DNA of 64,000 nucleotides, taken from the NCBI GenBank assembly GCA_949987705.1, contig OX465284.1:65023470-65087469 (forward strand). Reading direction: 5' to 3'. The first letter of the stretch is position 1. Every line of letters starts with the position of its first letter. Both the position numbers and the translations under genes were made by a program. Below are positions 1 to 11,289 of this stretch, piece after piece. The DNA comes from Thereva unica. Its lineage: Eukaryota; Arthropoda; Insecta; Diptera; Therevidae. Below the pieces are notes generated by a model. That model was not told the DNA's origin. It made no database searches and saw only the letters and a list, made by a program, of their open reading frames with translations.

Positions 1-2785
1 TCTAAAGAGAGGCCTGCCATGTTGCCACTCTGACCTACTTCGAATAATCGTCGTAAACAGTTTGTCAAAGTCAAGAGTAGCAGGAATGGTATCGGACAAA
101 GATATCATTGGCTCCAAGTTCAGCTCCTTGATGATCGATAAATGATCCAGCAGGTCTCCTGGCTTAAAGGAGAACAGCTCCCGTAGCCGCAGTGGCCCTG
201 CCAGAGACTCTTTTTTCACCACCAGGTGTAGCGGAGGAAGGTTCAGTAGGGCCTCCATAGCCACAGTCGGACAGCTGCTTTTGGCCCCTGTGTTACCAAG
301 ACAGGCCAGTCTGCACCCTGGCCAGCTTAATCATAGCACCCTTTTGTTTGGTCTTAGCCCACCATGCGATGGATGCATATGTGATCAGGGGCCTTACGAC
401 CGCAGTATATAGCCAAAACATTAACCTAGGTTTAAGACCCCAGGTTTTTCCTACAAATTGGCGACAAACATGGAGAGATGCAGTTGCCTTGGCAGTTACT
501 CTCTTAATTTGAGATTTCCAGGAGAGTTTTTGATCCAGGATTATGCCTAGATATTTAGCCTTATTTGAGAAACCTATTTCTTTGCCGTCCAAAGAGGGAA
601 CTTCTAAATTTAGCTTCCTTCTATTAGTAAACGGTACGATGACAGTTTTTTGTGGGTTAATACCCATATTCTCGCTACGGCACCAGCTATACACATGTGA
701 CAAAGCGGCTTGCATTAGGTCTGAAACGGTGCTATCATGACCGCCGCTAATCGTTATGACGATATCGTCAGCATAGGCCTGTGTTTTCAATCCACGGTTA
801 TTCTGGTCGGCAAGAAATTCGTCGATCACGATTGACCATAGGAGGGGTGATAGAACGCCCCCTTGAGGACAGCCTTTAGCAACAATTACCGTAATCGATT
901 CACCATTCATCTCAGCAGTTATCAATCTGCTGCTGAGAAGCGACGTGATCCATCTCGCAGTGGGGCGAAGAATGCCTTTTTCTACTGCTACTTCATTGAT
1001 CGTCGAAGGTAACGTTGTCAAACGCACCCTCAATGTCTGCAAAGGCGCAGAGAGAAATTTCCTTGGCCCTGAGCGACTTCTCAATATCTCTCACTAGCAC
1101 ATGAATGGCAGTCTCTGTAGATCTGCCTGGCCGGTAGGCAAATTGCAGACAGTGAAGTGGGACCACTGTAAGACCCTCTCTAATATGACTCTAAAACTTT
1201 CTCCATTGTTTTCAGAAGAAAGGAGGAGGCTGATGGGTCGATAGGATTTTGCTTCTCTATATGTATGATCTTCTCCCCGATTTAGGGATAAAGACTACCC
1301 TAGCCTCTCTCCAACACCTCAGAATATGGGCCAGCGCAAAGTTACTCCGAAAAAGTGGTAGCAAGACCGGTAAGATCTCTTCCAAGCCTCTCTGAAGGAG
1401 AGCTGGGAAGATGTGGTCCTTTCCAGCAGCCTTGAAGGGACTGAAGGTGCCAATGGCCCACTCAATCTTACCGGCAGTGAAAATCCTGTTTGCCAGGCCT
1501 TTGTTCCTATTATAGGATCGATGGGCAAGTACTACCTCCGATCCAATGTTAGGTTCAAAGGCCAATCCAGGGTTAATTATCTGAGAGCCGGGGAAATGAG
1601 TGCTCATTAATAGCTCCATGGTATCCCTGGTGTTCTCCGTAAAGGACCCTTCAGAGGTCTTGAGAGAGACAATGCCATTAGAGTGATCCTTAGACAGAAC
1701 TTTGTGTAACCTGGTGGAGGCTGGAAGTTTGTCTATTTCTTCGCAGAAGGCTTTCCATGACCTTCGTTTGGATCTTCTCAAATCTTTATTGTAATTGGTA
1801 AGGGCTTTCTTGTAGGGGTCCCAGTTGCCCGAGACTTTAGCCCTATTAAATAATTTTTTGACTTCTCTCCTTTGCTTGCAGAGATCGTTGTTCCACCATG
1901 AAACCTTTCGGTTAGTGCTTCGAAGTTTCGCAGGGCAGCTGCTCTCGAAGGCTGCGATGATCGTTTCCTGCAGATTGGTAGAGACAAGGTCGAGATCGGC
2001 CTCAGTAATGAGATTAGTATCCATATGGCTGATTCCTAAACTGAGAGCTGTGCGATAAGCGTCCCAGTCAGTCTGCCGTGGAGTCCTCAATGCTTCCGAG
2101 GATATTGCAGAAGCTCTCAGGTTAAACCTTATATGTCTATGGTCAGACATTGATGGCTCACTTGAGACGTGCCAGTTTAGTATTCTGGAACTGACAAATG
2201 TGCTAGCAAGAGTCAGGTCAATTACCTCTTGCCTAATCAAATTAGAAAAGGTAGGTTCGTGCCCCTTGTTCATAACCTGTAAATTGTAGGTAGTAATGAA
2301 ATCAAGGAGGTAATCGCCTCTAGAATTAGTATTGGTGCTTCCCCACCCAAGGTGGTGCGCGTTGACATCGCAACCAATCACTAACTGAATATTCCTCCTT
2401 GTGCAGTCTTCCACAAGTCTCTTGACATCTGGCGGTGGTGGGGCAGGCTATCTCACCAGGGAAGTAGGCCGAGGTTATGACGAGCCTGGGCATTCCTACG
2501 TCTCCAGGTAGCACTACCTCAGCCGCAACCAGATCTTGAAAGAGGAAGGCATGTTAGTCTCTTCCCCATGAGCAGTGCTGCTCTAGGACAGTCATGCTCG
2601 GTGGAGTAGATCAACCTGCCAGCATTAGTAGCGAGGCCACATATTCTTCCTCGGTGCACCCATGGCTCTTGGATTAGGGCCACATCTAAATTGCCCGAGA
2701 TAAACCTTTTTTCAAGTATTGCAGAAGCAGCCTTGGCGTGATGAAGGTTTATCTGGACAAGCTTCATATTGAAAGCAGTACTCAT
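1..2785 (-). pseudogene. LINE ORF2 (endonuclease-reverse transcriptase), frameshifted
   Basis: ORF2 starts with ATG at 2785-2783, overlapping the ORF1 stop. It opens with an apurinic-endonuclease-like N-terminus ('KLVQINLHHAKAAS', 'ALIQEPW'). After frame changes near 2515 and 2435 it continues with 'GCDVNAHHLGWGS' and 'SMSDHRHIRF', the endonuclease catalytic region. The reverse transcriptase starts around 1500, changes frame near 1255 and again near 1085, and contains 'AKGCPQGGVLSPLLW' and the catalytic 'YADD' at about 765-776. The protein runs off the window edge, so RNase H is not visible here. At least four frame changes make it non-functional. The product would nick target DNA and copy the LINE RNA. 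Confidence 0.85.
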
Positions 2786-4461
2786 TTCCTGAAGGGATTT
2801 TTTCTCCTCCCCTTCTTGGGACCCTTACTGGGCTGTGGAGGTTTACCCCTTGAGGATTGGAGTGGCGATTTTAGGGGCTCAGCCCCGCCTGTAGCGGCAA
2901 TAGAGGAAGCATCCAGAGTTGCTTCCCCGACGATTCCGCTGGCAGCACCAGCCTCTCTGGAGGCTATATGTTCGCATGTGTCGGATGGTGAGGTACTAGA
3001 CATTGCCCCAGCCGCCTGCAATACTGAGTTAGTGGAGGGATTCATTACCTCGTTAGAGGACCCCCCAACCACCAGCCCAGAGAGTGCAGTGGTCACCATT
3101 CTCACATTGGAGCTTACCTCTCCCATTTTCGGAGCAGGCTCATGCGAGGCTTCAGATATTAGCCTCGGGGCATCTGCTTCCTTAGTGATAGGAGCGGAAA
3201 TGGTCGCGGTTGCTCGCGAAGTGCTGGCGGTCGCTGAGGGGGCAGTATGAGCTTGGCCAGAGTCAGCCTTGGACATAGGCTTTTCTGCCGCCTTAGTCCT
3301 AAGCTGTGCCCAACCAAACTTGTAGCCAATTTGGCCGCCCGTCCGTCTCAGCTCGTCAATTGACCTTTGGTCCACGGAGAACGTCATCTCCATAAATGGT
3401 GGACGGTGCACTTTGTGGAGTACTCTCCATGCCTGCACCCTTAGAGCCCTGTTTTGGACCCCTATCCATTTCATCATGATGTCGGTAGGGTCTTCGGTTG
3501 CAGCCGCGAAATATCCGACCACAACATGGCTGCGCGGTAGCTTGTCTTCGTCCACAGCGACAAGACTAGCTCCTTCCCAGGGCTTAAGGTTAACCATCAC
3601 ACCTTTCAGCCACGTGGCCGTGGCCGAGTCGGCGCAGGTGATGGCTAGCCACCCCGGGCGCGCAGCGACACCTAGGAACCTCGGCTGCTCTGAGCTTTGT
3701 CCCAACTGGGCTATCGCCTCCAGAAGACTCCCTTGCACAGCAGTTAACTGATCCGTGGTCAGGAGAGTCTCTGGGTAATCAGTAGCGAGCACACCCATTC
3801 TGACACTCTCCGCTATTTGGCAGAAGGTCGGCTTTCAATCTGTTTTAGGCTTCAGTGTGGGTGCGTCGCACTTCTTTGGTGAAGGCTTTTCAGCTGGCTT
3901 TCCAGGCCGCGTAGCTGGAGCCGGGGCATTTTGGCCTGGAGAGGATCCAGAGGATCTACCCCTCTTCTTATTAGGAAGAATGGTTTTCCTCTCTTCCTCG
4001 GGAGCCACGCAAATCCTTTCAGCATCTTCCTGAGAGTAGCCAGCATCCAAAAGTCGCTTAAAACGTTTGGTGGCTGCGCCACTCCGGTATTTAGAAGGAG
4101 CTTTTGGATTTTCAGTTTGCCGCTCCAATGGAGCAGAAGGTGAGCGCGGTTCCGCAGGTGGGCCTCTAAGGAGATCTTCCATTGAAAGAGTGATCTCAGC
4201 GTGGTCCACGGCAGTTCGCGGACTCAGACTGCCCTCATTGAAGAGGGATCCCGAAAATTCCCCTTCATTGGCACCCTGCTGCATGAGTTCGCAGGGAATG
4301 TCCAACTGGTCTTGTAGGTTGGCCTGTTGGGGGGCTATGGAAGCCCCAGAAGTGGTTGAAGCGTTGAGAGGTGCTCCATCCTCATTATTGTTTTTTAAGG
4401 TATCTATATTAATCCCACGAGTTGCGCGAGAAAGGACAGTCGCCCATGGTAGAGCTCCCCA
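2782..4461 (-). pseudogene. LINE ORF1 (DUF4780-like), one in-frame stop
   Basis: This frame is open from 4461 down to a TGA at 3835-3837, then continues in the same frame to its natural stop at 2782-2784. The single internal stop is therefore the main lesion. The N-terminal half is rich in Pro, Ser and Lys, with a short helical stretch around 'DAGYSQEDAERIC'. The C-terminal half begins just after the stop and has the pattern of the DUF4780 family found in insect LINE ORF1 proteins ('DYPE...LT..Q', 'LKPWEGASL', 'QNRALRVQAWRVL'). ORF1 proteins of this class are thought to bind retrotransposon RNA; that is family knowledge. No ATG is seen upstream of 4305 in this frame, so the true start is uncertain. 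Its stop overlaps the ORF2 start as ATGA. Confidence 0.8.
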
Positions 4462-4663
4462 TTACCATGGGAAGGCTAATTTAAACCGGAGGTCGCCTGG
4501 TATCCGGAGTCCATCGTTAGCAGTACACTAACGCAGTACCATTCATCCCTTCAGCACGATTGTTTACACCTTGGGATTGCGCGTATCTATCTTAGTCAGG
4601 GCACCCTTACGGGGCCACGCAAGCCTCACCACCACAACAAGGTGTAGATACGTCGGCGAGGCT

Positions 4664-5126
4664 ACTAATAATATACCAATCTGTTTAATTTTGAAATTCC
4701 TGAAAATTAAAATGAAGAAGTAAGCTAAATTTATTTTATTATATTTTTATTTCAATAATAGCTGCGTCTCTTTTCGGATCTTTTTTACTATTTCTACTCG
4801 TGAGTACTCGCAACTACTCTTTTACTGAAACGCGTTTAGAAGGCTTTTGATTATATTTAACTGCTTTCTTCATATAAAAACATCTATAAATTAAATTTCA
4901 GTCGTAATTATATAAAACTTTTATCTTTCATTTTACTTTAAAAAAATTACCGTATTAGTTTCCATTATTATTTTTTTTTTAATGTGAAAGACTAGAGTCT
5001 CAGGGAAGACCCTTTATACTGTCGACAATCTATTTTCTTCATATAGAGTGCATTGTCGAACAGCAGCTCTAGTCGGGGAAGGAAGGAACTGCCACAACCT
5101 ACCCGCGATATTTTTCAGTCCACCTA
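4664..5126. other. AT-rich spacer, no gene seen
   Basis: No open frame or repeat structure was recognised here. A short sequence around 4752-4768 (ending 'aataatagctgcg') recurs at about 12459-12474, so part of this stretch may be dispersed repeat. Confidence 0.4.
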
Positions 5127-6090
5127 CAGTGACTCACAGTGAAAATGGCCCACCCTTTAAACAATTATTTTTGGTAAAAATCTTCTGAGACATCAATTAA
5201 ATAAAAATCCCAAAAAATATATTCTTAACAGTTTATTTAATTCTTGTTTCAACAAAAAAAGCAACATTCAATCCAATTAGTAAAACAACATTAAAATTTG
5301 AAATTAAATCAAGAGCTCAATCCAATAAATTTGCGTCCTACTATTAATCACGGAGGTGGTCATGTGATGGTCTGGGGTTCTTGCTCAGCTGCTGGGGTGG
5401 GCAATTTACATTTCATCGAAGGGAATATGGACAAATATCAATATCTGAATATCTTAAAGAATAATTTAAAACAAAGTGCGGAAAAACTGGGCATTGGAGA
5501 AACATTTAATTTCTATCAAGACAACGACCCAAAAGCACGCAGCTGGAATAGTGAGAGAATGGTTATTGCAACATTGCCCAAAAATAATCAAAACACCCCC
5601 CCAATCGCCAGATTTGAATGTGATAGAAAATTTGTGGCACCAATTGGAAATCGGAATTCGACAACATAATATGTAACATTTCAAATAAAAATGAATTAAA
5701 AAGGGTCTTATTGGAGGAGTGGAAAAAATTAGCCCTGATTAAACCAAAAAACTTGTAGAATCAATTCCAACACGATTAAAATCAGTAATTAAACAAAAGG
5801 GATTTCCAACAAAATATTAGAATAGTTTTTACATGTATTTTTTTAAAGTTTTATACCATAATCGTAAATGGGCCATTTTCACTGTGAGGTTAGATTTGCC
5901 ATATTTCAGTTAATTTCGAATTTTTATGTTGTTTAACTAATTGGATGGAGTGTTGCTTTTTTTGTTGAAACAAGAATTAAATAAACTGTTAAGAATATAT
6001 TTTTTGGGATTTTTATTTAATTGATGTCTTAGAAGATTTTTACCAAAAATAATTTTTTAAAGGGTGAGCCATTTTCACTGTGAGTCACTG
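5127..6090 (+). mobile_element. Tc1-like DNA transposon with about 185-bp inverted repeats
   Basis: The ends are 'CAGTGACTCACAGTGAAAAT' at 5127 and its inverse ending at 6090, with a TA dinucleotide on each side (5125-5126 and 6091-6092), the target duplication of the Tc1/mariner group. The inverted repeats match over roughly 5127-5310 and 5907-6090 with few differences. The interior encodes only the C-terminal part of a transposase. A further inverted copy of the inner terminal motif occurs at 5869-5888, as in IR-DR type ends. At 964 bp it is shorter than a full-length Tc1, so it is an internally deleted, non-autonomous copy. Confidence 0.85.
5298..5678 (+). pseudogene. Tc1-like transposase, C-terminal fragment
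   Basis: The frame gives 'GGGHVMVWGSCSA' and 'YQDNDPKARS', which match the region of the second catalytic Asp of Tc1-family DDE transposases. The last part ('PPQSPDLNVIENLW', with the third catalytic Glu) is in another frame, so there is a frameshift at about 5570-5590. The N-terminal helix-turn-helix DNA-binding region and the first catalytic Asp are absent. The fragment lies between the long inverted repeats of its own element. Confidence 0.8.
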
Positions 6091-6249
6091 TACTTCCAAC
6101 CATTACTATTGCGACTTTGGCATCGGTGCATCGAGAAACAGCTCGCTGGAGTGTTATGCCTCCTGAAACGAGTTGAATCTCATCAACCAACAGGTGTAAC
6201 AGGTGTCCATATCAAATTTTGAATTACGACACATAGCTTATTTTATTGT

Positions 6250-6890
6250 ACATGGCATATCCTAACAACATAGCCTATTGTATTCTACTAATGGTGCCCT
6301 TTCATCTGAAATCCATGTCGAAGGAATTGTAAAGAAAACGGTAATCCGTCCTCTTGATATGGCCGCCATGAAACTAATGAGCATACTATATTGCTTATGG
6401 TGTTCTACTTATCATACACTTTCATTTGATACCCATCTCGAACGGGTTGTAAAGAAGATGGTAATCCGCCCTGTTGAGATGGCCGCCATGGACCAAATTA
6501 CAAATTGAGTATATTCTACTGCTTATGGGTGTACTACTTTTCACAGCCTTTCATTTGATACCCATGTCACGGGTGTTGTGACGAAAATGTTAATACGCCA
6601 TCTTGAGATGGCCGCCATGGGCCAAACGATATATTGAGTATACTACATTGCTTATGGTGTTCTACTTATCATACTCTTTAATTTGATACCCATCTCGAAG
6701 GGGTTGTGAAGAAAATGGTAATCCGTCCTCTTGAGATGGCCGCCATGAATCTAAAGACAGAACCTATGGCATTCTACTTATAATGCCCTTTTATTTGATA
6801 CCCATGTCGAGGGGGTAGTGAAGAAAAGGGTAATCCGCCCTCTTGAGATGGCCGCCATGGACTAAATTATAAATTGAGTATACTATATAT
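6250..6890. repeat. Tandem repeat of about 112-129 bp, five units
   Basis: Five divergent units each carry the core 'GATGGCCGCCATG'. The GGCCGCCATG part starts at 6361, 6481, 6610, 6738 and 6850, giving spacings of 120, 129, 128 and 112 bp. Each unit also has a 'TTTGATACCCATGTCGA'-like part and a 'GGTAATCCGCCCTCTTGAG'-like part. The open frame across the first two units is a by-product of the repeat. The array directly abuts the 3' end of the minus-strand LINE at 6888. Confidence 0.85.
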
Positions 6891-8340
6891 TTTTTTTATG
6901 TGGTAGTGCTAAGCTCAGGAGTCACCCTTTGTACTACTAGTCCGTCATGTCATTTGTCACGTCATGGTGCAATGTCTAGCAGTAAGCTTAGTACGGGGGA
7001 GGGGTGGGGGGAATAGGTTAGGGATTATAAAGGTACAGGAGGGTATTGAAGAAGGTGGTGACGAACCTTGCGTTTGAACTCTTGGATGTTGTAGGAGCTC
7101 GGAAATACCGACTACGAGAAATTATTCCACAGTCGAGTTGTTCTATTTACAAACGAATTCATATCTTGTTGAGTGCGTGAAAAGGGTAGTTGTAAGTGCA
7201 GGGAATGGGACGAGTGAGCTAATCTGGTGTTGCGGGTATAAGATTGCCGTGGAGGCAAAAGAGCGTTTAACTCGAAGGAACAGTCACTATGATAGTAGCG
7301 ATAAAATTTTGTCAGTGCTGCTACATTCCTACGGTGGCTTAGGGGGTCGATGGTGGAGCAAGCGGTATCGTCATTAATTAACTTAAGGGCCTTTTTCTGG
7401 ACCTTATCTAACCATGCTAAGGTTGTTATTGGAGCGCCGCCCCAAATGAGGGAGTTGTATTCGAGAAGAGGCCGAATGTAGCATTTATAAATAACAGCAC
7501 GGGCCGATGGCTGGAGGAGGAACCTGCACCTCTTAAGAAATCCCAAGCACTGGGATGCTTGTTTGGCGATTTGGAATATATGGTCATTCCATCGCAAGTC
7601 TTTGGCTAATGTCACGCCTAAGATGTGTAGGGATGGGTCGGCCTTTACTTCCACGCCATCCACTGTCAAGGATGGTGATGTGTTGATCTTTTTCTTTGAA
7701 ATTAGACAGTACTTGGTTTTGGAGGGGTTGAATTCGGCACGATTCTTTTTCCCCACTCTATAATAAGTTCAATGTCGTTATTAATAGAGTTGAACATTAG
7801 TTCACGATCATCAAGACAGGATCTGGCATGTGTCTGTCTTGTAACGAAGCTGTACGAGTAACGTAGAGTACCGTCGTCAGCGAAGCTGAGAAGTGGGTTG
7901 GAGGGGATTGAAAGTAGATCATTTATAAAGATAAGAAATAGGGCTGGTGATAAAATTGACCCCTGCTCGACCCCCGCAGAGATGGGGTAAGATTCAGATT
8001 TGACGCCATCCAAAACTACCTTAATTGAACGGCCGGAAAGGAAACTCTCAACCCACTTATAGAGAAGCGAGTCAATTCCAATAGCTTTGAGTTTAGCTAA
8101 CAAGGCTGAGTGCCATACTCTATCAAAAGCCTTGGAGATATCTATAGCAAACAGACTAGACTCACCGGATCCATGCAGACTACGGCTGAGGTGTTCGATA
8201 AGGCAAACTAAAAGATCACCAGTGGATCTTTTTTGTCGGAAGCCGTATTGTTTGTCGTTTATAAGTTGGTTGGATTCTAGATATCCCATAAGCTTTTTGT
8301 TAATCGATATTTGTATTGTCAGAAACGGTTTGCTGGTTTA
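6888..8340 (-). mobile_element. Jockey/CR1-like LINE, 3' part
   Basis: On the minus strand this stretch reads from a reverse transcriptase into a 3' untranslated region that ends in an A-rich tail at about 6886-6898. The 3' untranslated part (about 6903-6985) is repeated at 45557-45636, which marks it as a family end. No endonuclease or ORF1 is attached, so the copy is 5'-truncated at about 8300-8340. Two more degenerate pieces of the same coding family occur at about 23860-24120 and 37655-37790. Clade assignment is approximate. Confidence 0.75.
7112..8289 (-). pseudogene. LINE reverse transcriptase, frameshifted
   Basis: The upstream piece (8289-7702) has RT motifs in order: 'YGFRQKRSTGD', 'FAIDISKAFDRVWH' with the first catalytic Asp, 'GVEQGSILSPALF', and a catalytic box reading 'FADDG' where many LINEs have YADD. 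A frame change near 7702-7756 leads into the second piece (7756-7112). That piece carries the RT tail 'HILGVTLAKDLRWNDHIFQI' and a C-terminal region with 'DKVQKKALKLI' and 'HRRNVAALTKFYRY'. The frameshift makes this copy inactive. It would have encoded the polymerase for LINE reverse transcription. Confidence 0.8.
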
Positions 8341-8394
8341 AGATTTGTTGTAGTATCCCAGAAAATTCTCGCCTGTTAATGCTCTCTCGCAAAA

Positions 8395-9175
8395 GAACTA
8401 CCTTAAACTGGCTACGGTTTATGGCATCGCATCATTCTGATTGCGACAATTTTGAGGCGAATAGTTGATACTATCAAATGATGGTCGCTTCCAGTGTCTG
8501 CTCCCCTAAAGGTCCTGACATCCTCTAGAATAGTTCTCCATCTACGGCTGATGGCCACGTGATTTATCTGATCTTCCCAGATCTCTTTGTGTATCTTCTT
8601 GTGACAAAAGTAGATTCCACCTACTGTATGTTGGTGGGAACCACAAAAGTCAAAGAAAAGCTAACTGTTGCTATTAGTGACCTGCCCTGTCCTATGTGTT
8701 CAAGGCCGATGTTGTTGGGGCCGATCTATGAGTTTAGGTCATCCATTAAATCAATGAAGTCTCCCCTTGGAATAGAGCGAAAACCTCATTCGGTCGCATA
8801 TAGAATTCTGCCTTGATGCCGTCGTCTGCGTCTTAAGTTGGAGCGTAGCATTGGACAAGCGTAGTACTTCTTAGTCTGGTACGCAGGCGCACGGTAATAA
8901 TCCTCTCAGAAACTGGTGACCAGCTAATGAGGCTGGACCTGGCTTCTTTGGTGAGTATTACGCCAACGCCATTCCTACGGCTTTCAGTTTCGTCTCCACC
9001 AGAATAAAAGAAGGACTCACCGTGCGGGCAGATATGTTCCCCGCGTCGGACCATCTGGTCTCGCTCAGTCCCATGATCTTGATTTTATAACGATCCATCT
9101 CGTTGAGGACTTGGTCCAGCCGTCCATCAGCAAGCAGTGTTCTCATATTCCATGATCCGATTCATGTCCTGGTTT
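8395..9175 (-). pseudogene. RTE-like LINE endonuclease domain, broken
   Basis: Short minus-strand frames together give an apurinic-endonuclease-like domain. It starts with 'RYKIKIMGLSETRW' at about 9100, passes through 'NGVGVILTKEA' and 'VQCYAPT', and ends with 'DQINHVAISRRWR' and 'GADTGSDHHLIV', the catalytic SDHH motif, at about 8500. Frameshifts and stops separate the pieces. The pattern is that of the endonuclease in front of the same type of RT seen at 27812-28478 and 36030-37165, so it may be the 5' part of that family. No RT follows here: the neighbouring LINE at 6888-8340 is of a different type. Confidence 0.65.
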
Positions 9176-10384
9176 GAAAAGCAAAGGTCGTCTTCGTGTT
9201 TTCCATCCAGTTCTGAGGCATTGTTTGCCGATTCGTAGCAATGGTTTTTTTTTATGGGACCGGTTGCTAACCCTCAGCCCAACGCACTAAAAACTCTGTT
9301 TTGTAGCGCAGAGAGGTCGCTATTTGCCCGTCATTCGTTAGCTCATTCCGAAGAAATAACCTAGGAGGCACCGCGAGGAGGTGGGATTAGGACTTGCTAG
9401 CAGAGCTACTAGGTGTTCGTCTGCAGTAACTCTTCTCGGGTTTCAACAGAAGTGACAAATCGGGTGCTACTACTTTCCGAGTTCTTTGTTAGTCATTCGC
9501 CCCCAATATAGGAGATGGAAAATGCTGACTTAATAATAATGATATTGAGTTGCCGAGTGCTCAGACGCGAACCCGTAACAGTCATTCAAACTTTGATAAG
9601 TCACAGACGATATGCAGAATATCAACGCAAAAAGGGATTCGTGGTTTTTAAGAAAGATCTGTAATGGCGCCGAGGAATGACCAAATGTGTATTCTCAATG
9701 TTAGAAAAGATTCCTGGTACAACGTATGTTATTTAATATACCATATCGTCACCCTTATGCCAGAGACGCGAAAGTGTAAATCTGCAGTTTTGAGTTATTG
9801 CTAGATAAATGTTCAAACTGTGTCTAAAAATCAGATTTTTATTTGCTTTCGTGTTGTAGGCTTTACACTTTACACTAGATTAAGAAAGATTTCATTAAAA
9901 AAATGTTATCGAAGCTGTGATCATAACGGGCTGCGGTCAAGACGACCCAGTATTTATACCAAGATACCCTATAATTCCATCTGCAATGAAATTGCAATAC
10001 CCAAACCTTACGAAGAACTGGTGTAGATTTGACCAAAGGTAACTCGTGCAATTACACGTAGGTAAAATGTTCACTTATCAGTAATGCTACAAACATTGTA
10101 ATGCTTACAACTGAAAATAAAATACTTAACATTGTTTAAAGAGAAGCTTTACAGTGAATTTAACCTTGAATTATTATATTAGGCACATTTTTATATTACC
10201 AGTGCCCTGCGGGCGCTATGGACATCTCTGCAAGCTGCGCTGGAAAGTAATCGAGGAAATACCCATTGCTTTGTCACTCTCCTTCTTCTTTTTGGTGAGG
10301 TTTTTAGTCCAAACGTACCATAGAGTGGCCTATTGCACTACTTGTTTTAGCATTACTGATAATTTCAAATGAATAATTGCCTTA
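9176..10384. other. No gene recognised; LINE-like leader and unique DNA
   Basis: About 9176-9500 is GC-richer than its surroundings, contains a T-run near 9247, and reads like LINE leader sequence, continuing the relic to its left. From 9500 to 10384 no coding potential or repeat was recognised; open frames are short and lack motifs. Confidence 0.35.
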
Positions 10385-10426
10385 GGCTAGCGACATACGA
10401 TTTAACCTAATCGTAAGTCGCTAGCC
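10385..10426. repeat. 42-bp hairpin
   Basis: Arms 'GGCTAGCGACATACGATT' and its near-perfect inverse are separated by a 6-nt loop, 'TAACCT'. The only mismatched positions are two bases in each arm. It may be the remnant of a palindromic element or a structured RNA segment. Nothing around it indicates a terminator context. Confidence 0.7.
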
Positions 10427-10819
10427 CTATACCTGCAACCGGCATTGGCGTAAGCATTTCTCGATTCCCGAGATTATAAACCTATGTAGCTTTAGCGTGG
10501 CCCTCCATTGTATGAAGAAAAAAAATTCTTAAACTCTAAAGGCCATACACCATACACGGTCAAATTGGATGTACATCCAGATTTTCATCAAACCCATAAG
10601 CCCAACGTATTTTGATCGGGGGCCTTAAGTCTCACCCCCTAGAAATATGAGAATAGCTAAAAAACTAAGAAATATAAAATTTTATTCGGCCAAGATGGCG
10701 CATTACGAACGAAATGATACCTTTTTCCACTTTGTTCAGCACTGATAACCATTTTATCAGCCTCGATATAATCAATAAATATTTTTTACCTAAACAGCGG
10801 CCCGCGAAACCACTTGGGT

Positions 10820-11206
10820 TGGCTCGGGGGGGGGGGAGGGTATCCTGGAATGCGATGCGAAAGTGGGAAGGACGGAAGACAATTGCGATGCGAATTAGTT
10901 TTTGTATCGTAAATGCGATCGCATCGTATTGAAATTAATGCTTTGAAAAGAAATTGTTTTGAGCCAACCAACTTCATTTATCAATTTAATTTGACATTTT
11001 GATGCGAACAATTATATTTCAAGAACATTTAAATAGCTTTTAGAATATTTTAAAACAAGCAAATAGATTCGTCAATAACTTTACTCACAGACTGAGATCC
11101 GTTGATAGATGGACGGATTTAACTCGAATTGGCAGTGGGTGATACCATTTTCTTATTTCCGAATTGCATGACTTTCGGATTGCATTCCAGGATAACCCCC
11201 AGGCCT
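10820..11206. mobile_element. Probable MITE with G-rich ends
   Basis: The left end reads a run of 11 G followed by 'agggtatcctggaatgcgat'. The right end is the inverse of 'GGGGGTTATCCTGGAATGCA'. Arms match for about 30 bp and the interior (GC-skewed, then AT-rich) has no coding motif. No clear target duplication could be defined because of the G-run. Confidence 0.5.
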
Positions 11207-11289
11207 GAGAATATTGTCAATTTGGTAATGGTGTTTGCCATTGCTAGACTGTGTCGATGACGATTCCCCAAATAAAACGGCAGACTTTC

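Larger units (their letters stand above)
1..4663 (-). mobile_element. LOA/I-like non-LTR retrotransposon, decayed, cut by window edge
   Basis: Two consecutive open regions on the minus strand have the layout of a two-ORF LINE: an ORF1 with a DUF4780-like domain, then an ORF2 with endonuclease and reverse transcriptase. The 5' end lies near 4663, where GC-rich LINE-like sequence changes to AT-rich DNA. The 3' end, expected to hold RNase H, runs off the left edge of the window. ORF2 is clearly related to the plus-strand LINE at 55943-57469: both share the RT tail around the 'AKYLG' motif and the following Trp/Tyr-rich region. Several frameshifts and an in-frame stop show this copy is dead. The clade is inferred from the DUF4780-like ORF1 and from the RNase H seen in the related copy; a neighbouring Jockey-superfamily clade is possible. 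Confidence 0.85.

Noticed and set aside
10154..10372. 72-codon frame with a hydrophobic middle
   Set aside because: No motif, no splice or promoter context and no second line of evidence.
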